6,613 bases of DNA from Spirochaetaceae bacterium (GTDB lineage: Bacteria; Spirochaetota; Spirochaetia; Treponematales; Breznakiellaceae): NCBI GenBank assembly GCA_031278575.1, contig JAITKD010000149.1, positions 1 through 6,613 of the forward strand, in the 5' to 3' direction. Under the pieces are notes generated by a model. It did not search any database and was not told the origin of the DNA. It saw only the letters and a list, made by a program, of their open reading frames with translations. Below, piece after piece: positions 1 through 6,482 of the stretch (position 1 is the first letter of the stretch; every line of letters begins with the position of its first letter). Position numbers and translations under genes: made by a program.

Positions 1-27
1 TTTACGATTTTCCTCAAATTTCATCAT
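1..27 (-). CDS. 5' end of an unidentified gene coupled to the deaminase gene (partial)
   Basis: On the minus strand the deaminase stop codon TGA (26-24) overlaps an ATG (27-25) in the classic ATGA arrangement, and a second ATG follows at once. Only nine codons lie in the window, reading MMKFEENRK, so the product cannot be named. A weak AGGA lies 12 nt upstream of the first ATG, inside the deaminase gene. The ATGA overlap is the main support: such overlaps usually mark translational coupling within an operon. It could still be a chance start codon. Confidence 0.4.
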
Positions 28-515
28 TGTTTTTCATATTCCTGAATTTCATCGTGAATATATTCCAGCGTGATTCCCGCTTTGGCAAACATGGCCTCCG
101 AATCTTCCCCGTCGTGGTACCGGCGCTGACAGACCACCCGGACTATGCCGCAGTTGATAATCAGCATGGCGCAGGTCCGGCAGGGGGTCATCCGGCAGTA
201 CAGGGTGGCCCCCTCAATGGGGATTCCCCGTTTCGCGGCCTGGCAGATGGCGTTTTGTTCCGCGTGGACCGTCCTGACGCAGTGGGTGGTGATGGAACCG
301 TCTTCGTGGAGCATCTTTTTGAACTGGTGCCCCACTTCATCGCAATGGGGCAGTCCCGCGGGGGCCCCCACATAACCGGTTACCAGGAGTTGGTTGTCCT
401 TGGCGATCACGCATCCCGAGCGCCCCCGGTCACAGGTGGCCCGCTTGGAAATGGCGTCGCAGACTTCCATGAAATATTCATCCCAGCTTGGCCGGCGATA
501 TGCTGTTTCCGACAA
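24..515 (-). CDS. Deoxycytidylate (dCMP) deaminase, ComEB type
   Basis: Zinc-dependent cytosolic enzyme expected to deaminate dCMP to dUMP, feeding thymidylate synthesis. Counting from the TTG at 515 the protein has 163 residues. The zinc site is complete: H84-A-E86 supplies the histidine ligand and catalytic glutamate, and P111-C112-x-x-C115 supplies the two cysteines. The N-terminal block RRPSWDEYFMEV and the segment GAPAGLPHCDEVGH are hallmarks of dCMP deaminases rather than free-base or tRNA deaminases. The frame stays open to another TTG at 569 (181 aa). I prefer 515 because family members begin close to RRPSWDEYFM and a GGGGGG tract sits 6 nt upstream of this TTG. The 569 start has AAAGGGG 10 nt upstream and cannot be excluded. 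Neither option is an ATG. A promoter-like sequence lies at 591-619. The function call is firm; the start is not. Confidence 0.9.
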   Translation of the reverse strand: MSETAYRRPSWDEYFMEVCDAISKRATCDRGRSGCVIAKDNQLLVTGYVGAPAGLPHCDEVGHQFKKMLHEDGSITTHCVRTVHAEQNAICQAAKRGIPIEGATLYCRMTPCRTCAMLIINCGIVRVVCQRRYHDGEDSEAMFAKAGITLEYIHDEIQEYEKQ

Positions 516-590
516 ATTCAGCCCCCCGCTTCCGGTTTTTCTCTTTATAGGGAGCCTCTGAAACTTCAATTTTCAAAAGCCCCTTTACAA

Positions 591-619
591 AGTATGGTTG
601 TATTTTCCGGTTTTCTCAA
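591..619 (-). promoter_or_regulatory. Candidate sigma-70 promoter for the deaminase gene
   Basis: On the minus strand TTGAGA (619-614) is followed after exactly 17 nt by CATACT (596-591), matching the -35 and -10 consensus at 5/6 and 4/6 positions. Transcription would begin near 584. This gives a leader of about 70 nt to the TTG at 515, but only about 15 nt to the TTG at 569, whose ribosome-binding site would sit at the very 5' end. That mildly favours the shorter protein. It is recognised by eye only. Confidence 0.4.
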
Positions 620-624
620 GAGGG

Positions 625-766
625 GGCGCAAAACAGCGCCAGGGGGGGTAGCGGAAGACTTGCCGCCCACGGCGTCAATGCTTGATAATGCGGCAAGGCT
701 GGAGCGTAGGGGGGGCCAGAATAACCGTGTCTGCCGTGAAAAAGGGCGCGGAAAGTGGCCCCCCCT
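625..766. repeat. Cluster of perfect inverted repeats in a G-tract-rich intergenic gap
   Basis: The gap between the deaminase and CYTH genes contains three perfect inverted repeats. The first has arms GGCGC/GCGCC at 625-629 and 636-640. The second has arms CTTGCCGC/GCGGCAAG at 659-666 and 690-697. The third has 11-nt arms at 708-718 and 756-766, each with a run of seven G or C, separated by 37 nt. A further G7 run lies at 642-648. No convincing ORF of its own, tRNA or known structured RNA is recognised here. It may be a structured 3' UTR, a small RNA or a dispersed intergenic repeat. Confidence 0.55.
739..765 (-). terminator. Possible intrinsic terminator of the CYTH gene
   Basis: Read on the minus strand, a G7C run (765-758) can pair through GGGC with GCCC (747-744) across a 10-nt loop, followed at once by five T (743-739). 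It begins 27 nt past the CYTH stop. The stem has only four sure GC pairs, possibly extended by G-U wobble. The same G run can alternatively pair with the C run at 708-718, so this is a tentative call. Confidence 0.3.
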
Positions 767-792
767 TATGGCTGATTGTTTAGGGCAGGGGC

Positions 793-1380
793 TTATCCTA
801 AAGCCTTGAGCATTTCGGTATAGGGCCGGGGTTCGATGTTTCCCTGGGGAATTTCCAGTTTTTCAAGGGTTCCCAGGAGCTTTTCCCGGCATTGGGCTAT
901 GGTTTTTTCATTCCTTTCCGGGGCGAGAATTTCCAGTTCCAGAAACCAGCCCAGTCTCTGTACCTCGGAAAGCTCCGCCCGTATGTCCGGGCCCTGATCC
1001 GCCGGAACGGTGAGGCGCCAGGCCCAGCCCCGCTTGTTTTTTTTGATCCCCGGCGCCAGGCCCAGGCGGCGGAGGAGATCTTCAAACACCTCCCCGTCAG
1101 AGACCGTAAATTCCCGCTCATCGTTGACTTCGATACCGGCCCGGAGTTCCCTGATTTTATAGGTTACCAGGCTGCTTTGTGAAATTTTGCCGTCCGCCGC
1201 GGTATTGGTTTCCCGCCGGACCCGCACTCCCGAAGGGGGAAGGGAGGCTGCCGGATCGTCGTGGGGAAACCAATAGGCGTCATCTTTTTCATAGGCGCAA
1301 TCGTATATTCCCAGGCCCGAAAGCCGCCTTTTCACCCCTTCCGGGTCGCTGATTCGCGTTTTCAACTCGATTTCTACCAT
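793..1380 (-). CDS. CYTH-domain protein (CyaB class IV adenylate cyclase / triphosphatase superfamily)
   Basis: The 195-residue product has the layout of a CYTH (triphosphate tunnel) enzyme. It opens with the metal-binding ExExK motif as E3-I-E5-L-K7. Basic residues that would line the triphosphate tunnel follow: R53-V-R55-R56, K75 and R77 in TYKIRE, and K113/K114/K116/R117. Acidic positions include E84, E88 and E90, and a stretch around residues 136-150 (AELSEVQRLGWFLELEI) closely resembles the CyaB D/E-x-V-x-x-LG-x-F-x-E-x-E signature. The C-terminus RPYTEMLKALG also fits the CyaB-like subgroup. Members include class IV adenylate cyclases, thiamine triphosphatases and inorganic triphosphatases, and the sequence does not decide among them. 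It is probably cytosolic. The ATG at 1380 leaves the ExExK motif at the extreme N-terminus, as is usual. The ribosome-binding site is weak (GGGA about 10 nt upstream). It diverges from the LysM gene. Confidence 0.85.
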   Translation of the reverse strand: MVEIELKTRISDPEGVKRRLSGLGIYDCAYEKDDAYWFPHDDPAASLPPSGVRVRRETNTAADGKISQSSLVTYKIRELRAGIEVNDEREFTVSDGEVFEDLLRRLGLAPGIKKNKRGWAWRLTVPADQGPDIRAELSEVQRLGWFLELEILAPERNEKTIAQCREKLLGTLEKLEIPQGNIEPRPYTEMLKALG

Positions 1381-1413
1381 AATTATTAATCCCGGGTCCG
1401 TGATTTTGTAGAC

Positions 1414-1442
1414 TTGTCTAATTATTGGTAGTATATTACACT
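1414..1442 (+). promoter_or_regulatory. Possible upstream tandem promoter for the LysM gene
   Basis: TTGTCT (1414-1419) is followed after 17 nt by TACACT (1437-1442), a 4/6 match to the -10 consensus. The -35 lies in the small palindrome TAGAC-TT-GTCTA (1409-1420). The heptamer CTTGTCT recurs 56 nt downstream in the better promoter. This is the weaker of the two candidates. Confidence 0.25.
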
Positions 1443-1458
1443 TTTTTAACTATTTCGA
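1430..1458 (-). promoter_or_regulatory. Candidate promoter for the CYTH gene
   Basis: On the minus strand TCGAAA (1458-1453) and TATACT (1435-1430) are separated by exactly 17 nt, matching the sigma-70 consensus at 4/6 and 5/6 positions. The predicted start near 1423 gives a leader of about 43 nt. Its -35 element touches the left arm of the inverted repeat at 1457-1482. Confidence 0.4.
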
Positions 1459-1482
1459 ATGAAAAAGGCTTGTCTTTCATTC
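1457..1482. repeat. Inverted repeat between divergent promoters, candidate operator
   Basis: Perfect 8-bp arms GAATGAAA (1457-1464) and TTTCATTC (1475-1482) are separated by 10 nt. The repeat touches the -35 elements of both candidate divergent promoters, which is a typical place for a dimeric regulator that controls both genes. No T-run follows on either strand, so a terminator is unlikely. The regulator is unknown. Confidence 0.45.
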
Positions 1483-1498
1483 TAAAAGGGGGTATATA
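1470..1498 (+). promoter_or_regulatory. Candidate main promoter for the LysM and sigma factor genes
   Basis: TTGTCT (1470-1475) and TATATA (1493-1498) are spaced by exactly 17 nt, and the surrounding DNA is AT-rich. Transcription would start near 1505, about 44 nt before the LysM ATG. The -35 element overlaps the right half of the inverted repeat 1457-1482. Confidence 0.5.
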
Positions 1499-1548
1499 TT
1501 TTCTACCGGCATTATGGAAAAGGACGATAGTACCGATAATGAAGGGAT

Positions 1549-2454
1549 ATGAACCATCGATACGGTATAATCTTCCTTTTTTCGCTAATAACGGTAATTT
1601 CTTTTGCGGAAGATACGGTTCATGTGGTAGAAAAGGGGGAAACGGTATATTCCATTTCCCGTTTTTACCGGGTGAGCCCCGAGGTTCTTATGAAGTATAA
1701 CGACATCGCCGATGCTTCAAAGCTTCAGATAGGCCGGCGCTTGAAAATTCCCGCCGCGCCGGCGGGAAACGCCGCGCCGGGGGATTCCGGGGCCTCCCCG
1801 TCCGTATCTTCCCCTCCCGGCGCCGGGTATACCGAATACCGGGCCGTAAAAAACGATACGCTGTATAGTATCGCCCGGCAAAAGGGGCTGACCCTCCAGG
1901 CCCTCCTGGATTTTAATGGTTTTACGCAAAATCATATATTGAAAGTGGGGGAGCTGGTGAAAATTCCCCGGACCCAGGCGGGAACGGGCGCTCCGGGGGC
2001 CGCGGCGGTGACCGGAACGCCGGGGGCGGCGAGTCCGGCGCAAACCCGGACAGAGCAGTCCGGCGCTGTGCGGCAAACCGCCGCCAAGGCGGTGGACGCT
2101 TCCCTGCGCTGGCCTATCAAGCCGAAAGAGATTGCCTATATGACCGGGAAATTATACGGCGTGGCTCTGGTGGGGGAAAGATCGGAATCCATCACGAGCC
2201 TTACCCAGGGAACAGTGGTATCGGCGGGACCCTACCGTGGTTTTGGAAGGGTCGTTATAGTTCAGGTAACAGGAGGTTATTTGTACGTATATGGCGGTTG
2301 TGAAAGTTTATCGGTAAAAGAGGGCGACCGGATCGGTCCCGGGACTGAATTAGGTAAACTGGGAATTGACGCGGTTTCGGAGAAACCTCAGTTGTTTTTT
2401 CTTGTTTACCGGGGCAACGCTCCCATGGACCCCGCAAAAGCCCCCCGCGCCTAA
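1549..2454 (+). CDS. Exported protein with two LysM domains and a degenerate M23/LytM domain (NlpD-like)
   Basis: The 301-residue product begins with a Sec signal peptide: basic residue R4, a hydrophobic core at 6-19, and likely cleavage after S-F-A20. No lipobox cysteine is present, so it is probably periplasmic. Two LysM peptidoglycan-binding domains follow at about 24-68 and 97-140, both with the G-[ED/D]-T-[VL]-Y-S-I core (N-D-T in the second). A Gly/Ala/Pro-rich linker runs from 141 to about 185. The C-terminal 188-300 has the beta-rich pattern of an M23 (LytM) peptidase but contains no histidine; where the zinc and catalytic histidines belong it reads VQVTGGYLYVYGG and LFFLVYR. Such inactive LytM proteins (NlpD, EnvC) act by activating amidases during cell separation, so that role is inferred here. 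The start at 1549 is fixed by an in-frame TGA at 1540-1542; the AAGGG before it is unusually close, only 2 nt away. The sigma factor gene lies 73 nt downstream. Confidence 0.87.
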   Translation: MNHRYGIIFLFSLITVISFAEDTVHVVEKGETVYSISRFYRVSPEVLMKYNDIADASKLQIGRRLKIPAAPAGNAAPGDSGASPSVSSPPGAGYTEYRAVKNDTLYSIARQKGLTLQALLDFNGFTQNHILKVGELVKIPRTQAGTGAPGAAAVTGTPGAASPAQTRTEQSGAVRQTAAKAVDASLRWPIKPKEIAYMTGKLYGVALVGERSESITSLTQGTVVSAGPYRGFGRVVIVQVTGGYLYVYGGCESLSVKEGDRIGPGTELGKLGIDAVSEKPQLFFLVYRGNAPMDPAKAPRA

Positions 2455-2515
2455 GGACTTTCACTTTTATCTTGCGTAATTGAAGGCGTCCAAATTAAAA
2501 ATTGGAAGAAGCCAC

Positions 2516-2524
2516 AAGGGGTGG
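2516..2524 (+). promoter_or_regulatory. Ribosome binding site that decides the sigma factor start
   Basis: AAGGGGTGG lies just upstream of the ATG at 2528; AAGGGG ends 6 nt before it. The alternative in-frame TTG at 2480 has no comparable site and would add 16 residues outside the conserved regions. Confidence 0.6.
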
Positions 2525-2527
2525 TTT

Positions 2528-3562
2528 ATGTCAAAAACAATGTCCAGTGCAGAAAAAGTTAAACAGAAGAGCCGGAAAACGGGAGTCCTGCCGCATCTAA
2601 AAGGTGAAGCGGGAACGAATACCAAAAAAGCCAAAATTGCCAAAGAAACGGATCCGCTGGCTCTGTATTTTAAGCAAATTTCAAAATTTCCGCTGCTAAC
2701 CGTTCAGGACGAACAGAATATTGGCGAAAAAATCGTAAAACTCCGCCAGGAACTACAGACTCTTGCCGGCGCCGAAAATGAAAAAGGCCCGGAAGAAGCC
2801 GCTAAAAAGGTAAAGGCCGCTTTGGAGTCTTCCCTGCTTTTTTATAAAAACAAAATGATCAATTCCAATCTGCGCCTGGTGGTTTCTATCGCGAAAAACT
2901 ACCAGCACCGGGGCCTTTCCCTCCTGGATCTCATTGATGAGGGGAATATCGGACTTATTGAGGCGGTGGAACGGTTTGATTATACCCGGGGCTGCCGTTT
3001 TTCTACCTACGGCACCTGGTGGATTAGGCAGGCGATCATCAAAAGTATCGCCGACAAGGGGCGGGTTATCCGCATCCCCATCCACATGCTGAATACCATT
3101 AAAAAATGTTATTTTGTGGCCAAACAGCTTACCCAGGATCTGGGCCGGGACCCCAGCGACGAGGAACTTTCCGACTATCTGGGCATACCGATTTCCAAGG
3201 TCAAGGAGATTGTAAAACTCTCCCAGGAAACAACCAGCCTGGATACCATCGTGGATGACGGAAACCTTACCCGTCTCGCGGATCTTATCAAGGATGATAC
3301 CATGGAGGAACCCTTCGAGATGGTGTTCTCCATGACCTTGCAGGAAACCATGGAAGACATTCTTTCCCATCTTTCAGAACGGGAGATGAAAATTATTCAG
3401 CTCCGTTTTGGCCTGGCCGGGGAAGGCCCCCTGACCCTGGAAGAAACGGGAAAACTGTTGGGAATCACCCGGGAGCGGGTCCGGCAGATCCAGGAGAAAG
3501 CGACCTTCAAACTGCGGGGCCTCCGGGAACTGCACGAACTCCGGGTAAACCCGCCCCGTTAA
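2528..3562 (+). CDS. RNA polymerase sigma-70 family factor, group 2 (RpoS/RpoD-like)
   Basis: Promoter-recognition subunit of RNA polymerase, 344 residues. All structural parts of a primary-type sigma are present. Region 1.2 lies at about 41-70 ([17 protein letters not shown]). Regions 2.1-2.2, which bind core polymerase, lie at about 113-152 ([29 protein letters not shown]). Regions 2.3-2.4, which melt and read the -10 element, include [10 protein letters not shown] at 161-170 and end at IRIPIHM near 187. Region 3 spans about 188-262. Region 4 spans about 276-336, with the -35 helix-turn-helix [20 protein letters not shown]. Region 1.1 is missing; a lysine-rich tail of about 40 residues replaces it, and a charged insert (71-110) sits between regions 1.2 and 2.1. 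The size is close to RpoS (about 330 aa) and far below RpoD of most bacteria (about 600 aa), so an alternative or general-stress role is likely. RpoS identity rests partly on the NlpD-like upstream gene and is not proven. Probably co-transcribed with that gene. Confidence 0.88.
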   Translation: MSKTMSSAEKVKQKSRKTGVLPHLKGEAGTNTKKAKIAKETDPLALYFKQISKFPLLTVQDEQNIGEKIVKLRQELQTLAGAENEKGPEEAAKKVKAALESSLLFYKNKMINSNLRLVVSIAKNYQHRGLSLLDLIDEGNIGLIEAVERFDYTRGCRFSTYGTWWIRQAIIKSIADKGRVIRIPIHMLNTIKKCYFVAKQLTQDLGRDPSDEELSDYLGIPISKVKEIVKLSQETTSLDTIVDDGNLTRLADLIKDDTMEEPFEMVFSMTLQETMEDILSHLSEREMKIIQLRFGLAGEGPLTLEETGKLLGITRERVRQIQEKATFKLRGLRELHELRVNPPR

Positions 3563-5445
3563 AAAAAACTTGTCAGCCAGGTTGACAGGACGGGCACATA
3601 GGTTACCAGAAGCACCACCGCCAGTTGGATAAACAGAAAGGGAAAGACATAACGGCAGATATCCACAAAGGACTTTTTAAACCGGTAGGAGGCAAGAAAG
3701 AGGTTCAGCCCTACCGGTGGGGTAAGGAAGCCCACCTCAAGGTTGGTGATGAAAATAATCCCCAGATGGACCGGATCTATGCCGTAGGCCTGGCTCAAGG
3801 GGGCAATCAGGGGGAGGACTATGAGGATGGCGGAAAAAATGTCCATCAGGCAGCCCACCACCAGAAGGGTCAGGTTGAGGAGCAGGAGAAAAACGTATTT
3901 TGACTGAATGGCCCCCTGCATCCATTTGGCGAGGTTTGCCGGCGCCTGGGTATCGACAATATAATACGAAAGGGCCTTGGAAAGGGCGAGAATCGAAAGC
4001 ACCCCCCCTATGATGGGGATGGCCTTGAGGAAGATCCCCGGGATGGATCTGAACTGAATATCCCGGTGAATCAGCACTTCCACGATAAAAATATACAGTA
4101 CCCCCGCGGCGCCGATTTCCACCAGGGAAAGGGTTCCGGTAAAATATCCAATGATGAGAAACGCCGGCAGGAGAATCTCCAGAAAAGATTTTTTCAGGGC
4201 GGAAAGGGCGTTACGAAAATTAAAGGGTTCCACGGGGATTTTGATCCGCACGGACGCGATAATGCCGAAGGCGATTACCGCGGCCACCAGGATGAGGCCG
4301 GGGATAATCCCCCCCAGAAAAAGGTGAAAGATATTGGTCTGGGTGGTGGCTCCCACCAGGATGATGGGGAGGCTGGGGGGAAAGAGGAGGCCTATGCTTC
4401 CCACGGAGGTTAAAAGGCCGATGGAAAATTTTTCCGGGTATTTTATATGCTCAGAAAGGATGGCGTAGAGAATACCTCCCAGGGCCAGGATCGTTACCCC
4501 CGAGGCGCCGGTAAAAGAGGTGAAAAAAGCGCAGATGATCACCGTGGCGATGATCATGCCTCCGGGGAGCCAGGAAAAAAGGCTGCGGAAGGTATGAACC
4601 AGCCGTTCCCCGGCCTTGCTTTCGGAAAGGAAAAAACCTACCAGGGTAAAGAGGGGAATGGCGATGATGTTGTTGTTGGTCAGGGCGGTGTAAATATCCG
4701 ACGCCACTGAATCCATCTCCCCCCCGGAGGCTTCCAGCAGCAGCAGGGCCAGGCCCCCCATGACCACAAAGAGGGGGGTTCCCGCCAGAGCCGCGGCCAG
4801 GAGGATCACCGTCAGGGGTATCCTGAGGTAATAGGCCAGCAGATACAAACGGTCGCAAATTTCAAACACCGGATCGGGAAGGTCAAAGCCCCAGATAAAT
4901 TTCGCTATCACCGGAAACGATACGGCAGTCCCCAGGACGACAGCCAGGATGGGAAAAAGCCGTTTCCATCCGGTAAGACCGGAACGCCGGGCAAATCGGA
5001 CGGCAATGACGCCGTAACCGATGGGGATCATCAGGGCGAAGACCCGGTCGGAAATAAAACCGATGATCCGCCCCTGGAGGCCGATTTTGATAAAGGAACC
5101 GGCGCTCCAGGCCACAACGGTTACCACAAAGGCGGAAATAAGGTTGATAAAAACCTGGCTCCACTCTTTCACGGCGTCCCCGGAAAAATGCTGAACCAGG
5201 GCAATGGCCAGGTGGTCGTTGTTTCTGGTGGTGATCATCCCCGCGGCCATACCCGCCACCAAAAGCAGATGGATCATCAGCCCCGACGACGCGGGAACGC
5301 CGGTATTAAAAAAAAGCCGGGCCCCCGCCTCCGCGGCGGGCAGCAGCGCCAGCAGTACCAGTGAAACGACGCAGAGGACATCCTCAATACGGTATAAAAA
5401 AGCCCAAAGCCCCTTTTTTTTGCCCGGTTCCTGATCTTCCGGCAT
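3559..5445 (-). CDS. TRAP transporter fused small and large membrane subunits (DctQ-DctM)
   Basis: Inner-membrane permease of a tripartite ATP-independent periplasmic transporter, driving uptake with an ion gradient. The 628-residue chain joins two subunits that are often separate. DctQ-like residues about 12-165 form four hydrophobic segments with the conserved [14 protein letters not shown] block. Extra hydrophobic segments at about 165-235 lead into DctM. DctM-like residues from about 224 to the end carry its signatures: TGASG (312-316), GLLFPPSLP (352-360), MD at 534-535 in [20 protein letters not shown], and LTPPVGLN (574-581). The length fits known fused QM proteins. The ATG at 5445 lies 2 nt after the binding-protein stop and has AAAGGG 8 nt upstream, so the two genes are translationally close and surely one operon. 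The transported substrate is unknown. The stop codon overlaps that of the convergent sigma gene. Confidence 0.95.
   Translation of the reverse strand: MPEDQEPGKKKGLWAFLYRIEDVLCVVSLVLLALLPAAEAGARLFFNTGVPASSGLMIHLLLVAGMAAGMITTRNNDHLAIALVQHFSGDAVKEWSQVFINLISAFVVTVVAWSAGSFIKIGLQGRIIGFISDRVFALMIPIGYGVIAVRFARRSGLTGWKRLFPILAVVLGTAVSFPVIAKFIWGFDLPDPVFEICDRLYLLAYYLRIPLTVILLAAALAGTPLFVVMGGLALLLLEASGGEMDSVASDIYTALTNNNIIAIPLFTLVGFFLSESKAGERLVHTFRSLFSWLPGGMIIATVIICAFFTSFTGASGVTILALGGILYAILSEHIKYPEKFSIGLLTSVGSIGLLFPPSLPIILVGATTQTNIFHLFLGGIIPGLILVAAVIAFGIIASVRIKIPVEPFNFRNALSALKKSFLEILLPAFLIIGYFTGTLSLVEIGAAGVLYIFIVEVLIHRDIQFRSIPGIFLKAIPIIGGVLSILALSKALSYYIVDTQAPANLAKWMQGAIQSKYVFLLLLNLTLLVVGCLMDIFSAILIVLPLIAPLSQAYGIDPVHLGIIFITNLEVGFLTPPVGLNLFLASYRFKKSFVDICRYVFPFLFIQLAVVLLVTYVPVLSTWLTSFF
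3561..3587 (-). terminator. Candidate intrinsic terminator overlapping the end of the permease gene
   Basis: On the minus strand TGTCA (3587-3583) can pair with TGACA (3575-3571) across a 7-nt loop; AG follows and then eight T (3568-3561) that run into the stop codon. The stem is short, but the T tract is clear and correctly placed. It lies within the last codons of the permease because the neighbouring stop codons leave no free intergenic DNA. It does not work as a plus-strand terminator, since no T run follows in that direction. Confidence 0.4.
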
Positions 5446-5447
5446 GG

Positions 5448-6476
5448 TTATTGCCCTTTCCGGTATTCTTGCAGAATGTCCGTGATTTTCTGATAAATTT
5501 CTTTGTTGAAGATGGGCCCCACCAGTTCGTTTTCATGCTGGGCCATATCCCGGTACCACTCCTGTTCCTGGGCCGGACTTAACTGATTGATGGTCAGTCC
5601 GTACCGGGTCATGGTGGCAACCGCCTCCGCTTCCAGTTTGGCGATGGAACCGTCAATTTCCGTCTCTATCTGCTTGCAAATCGCCATCAGCCGGTCTTTG
5701 TAGCGGTCGGGGATGCGCCGCCAGGCGGTCCGGTTCATAATGATCCCCCCCATAAAGGGGGCCAGATTGATGGTGGACATATTTTTCGCGACCCCGAACA
5801 ACTGGTACCCCGCCACGGAGATGGGACTCTGGTAAATCGCGTCGATCATCCCGCCGTTTAAGGACACCAATACGTCGTTCATATTGACCGGAACCATCTG
5901 GAACCCCATGGCCTTAAAGGCCTGGAGCATTTCCAGTTCATCCGGGTTGGTTCCCAGTTTCTGCCGCCGGAGTTCCGCGGGGGTAAAAACCGGCGCTTTG
6001 GAAAAAATTTTCACCCATCCGGCCCGGGCCCAGGCCAGGGTGGTAAAACCGTTTTTTTCGATCCGGGCATCCAGTTCGGGCCGCAGTTTTCGCAGTACCG
6101 CCTCCAGTTCCGCGTCGTTGCGGATCAACAGGGGATAACTGACGGTCATAATCTCGGGGGTAACGGAATTGAGCCCTATGCTGGTAAATACCGCGGCCTG
6201 AATCTGGTTGAGGTTCAGCTTCCGCAGCACGTCCCCTTCGGAACCCGCTACCCCGTTGTGGTATACCACAAGTTCCACTTCGCCGTTGGTGGCCTTGGCC
6301 CATTCAACGCTCATTCGGTTAATCGCCGCCCCCCAGGGGGTATTTTCCGGTACCAGGGACGCAAGTTTGATGGTTATCTTTCTTTGGGCATACAGGGGGG
6401 CCGCCTGGATCACGGAGAAGAAAAGAACAACCCATATCAGCACCCTGCACTTTTTTTGATATTTCATGGATTTCAC
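5448..6476 (-). CDS. TRAP transporter solute-binding protein (DctP family, TatP-like)
   Basis: Periplasmic receptor that delivers substrate to the downstream QM permease. The 342-residue product starts with a Sec signal peptide (basic MKSMKYQKKCR, hydrophobic 12-26, likely cleavage LYA30-Q). No cysteine sits at the cleavage site, so it should be soluble and not a lipoprotein. The mature part has the DctP fold marks: IKLASLVPENTPWG (36-49), ELVVYHNGVAGSEGDVLRKL (68-87), an AFKAMGFQMVPVNMNDV block (186-202), and LNGGMIDAIYQSP (206-218). In most DctP proteins a K-x-R motif just before the AFKAMG-like helix supplies the arginine that grips a substrate carboxylate; here it reads K173-L174-G175. 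The ligand may therefore not be a simple organic acid. Translation starts at GTG (6476), supported by AAGGAG 6 nt upstream; the ATG nine bases further would be 15 nt from it. The TatT-like gene ends 12 nt upstream. Confidence 0.93.
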   Translation of the reverse strand: MKSMKYQKKCRVLIWVVLFFSVIQAAPLYAQRKITIKLASLVPENTPWGAAINRMSVEWAKATNGEVELVVYHNGVAGSEGDVLRKLNLNQIQAAVFTSIGLNSVTPEIMTVSYPLLIRNDAELEAVLRKLRPELDARIEKNGFTTLAWARAGWVKIFSKAPVFTPAELRRQKLGTNPDELEMLQAFKAMGFQMVPVNMNDVLVSLNGGMIDAIYQSPISVAGYQLFGVAKNMSTINLAPFMGGIIMNRTAWRRIPDRYKDRLMAICKQIETEIDGSIAKLEAEAVATMTRYGLTINQLSPAQEQEWYRDMAQHENELVGPIFNKEIYQKITDILQEYRKGQ

Positions 6477-6482
6477 AAGCCG

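Noticed and set aside
570..792. Known structured RNA such as SRP RNA or a tRNA
   Set aside because: I found no SRP GGAA-loop core, no T-loop or acceptor pairing and no CCA end; the inverted repeats do not fit these folds.
27..809. Open plus-strand frame of 260 codons opposite the deaminase and the gap
   Set aside because: It lies antisense to a clear dCMP deaminase, shows no recognisable domain, and is open mainly because of the GC-rich codon pattern of the opposite strand.
1425..1700. Plus-strand frame of 91 codons covering the LysM promoter region
   Set aside because: It overlaps the start of the LysM gene in another frame and crosses the candidate promoters; no ribosome-binding site or domain is seen.
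2373..2410. Hairpin GGTTTC/GAAACC followed by a T-rich stretch inside the LysM gene
   Set aside because: The stem is only 6 bp, the T run is displaced and interrupted, and the bases are explained by the codons for the C-terminal domain.
2480..2527. Earlier TTG start for the sigma factor
   Set aside because: The ATG at 2528 has a good ribosome-binding site, and the extra 16 residues are outside any conserved region.
4066..4710. Plus-strand open frames opposite the TRAP permease
   Set aside because: They are very hydrophilic, Gly/Lys/Asp-rich mirror translations of membrane segments with no family features.
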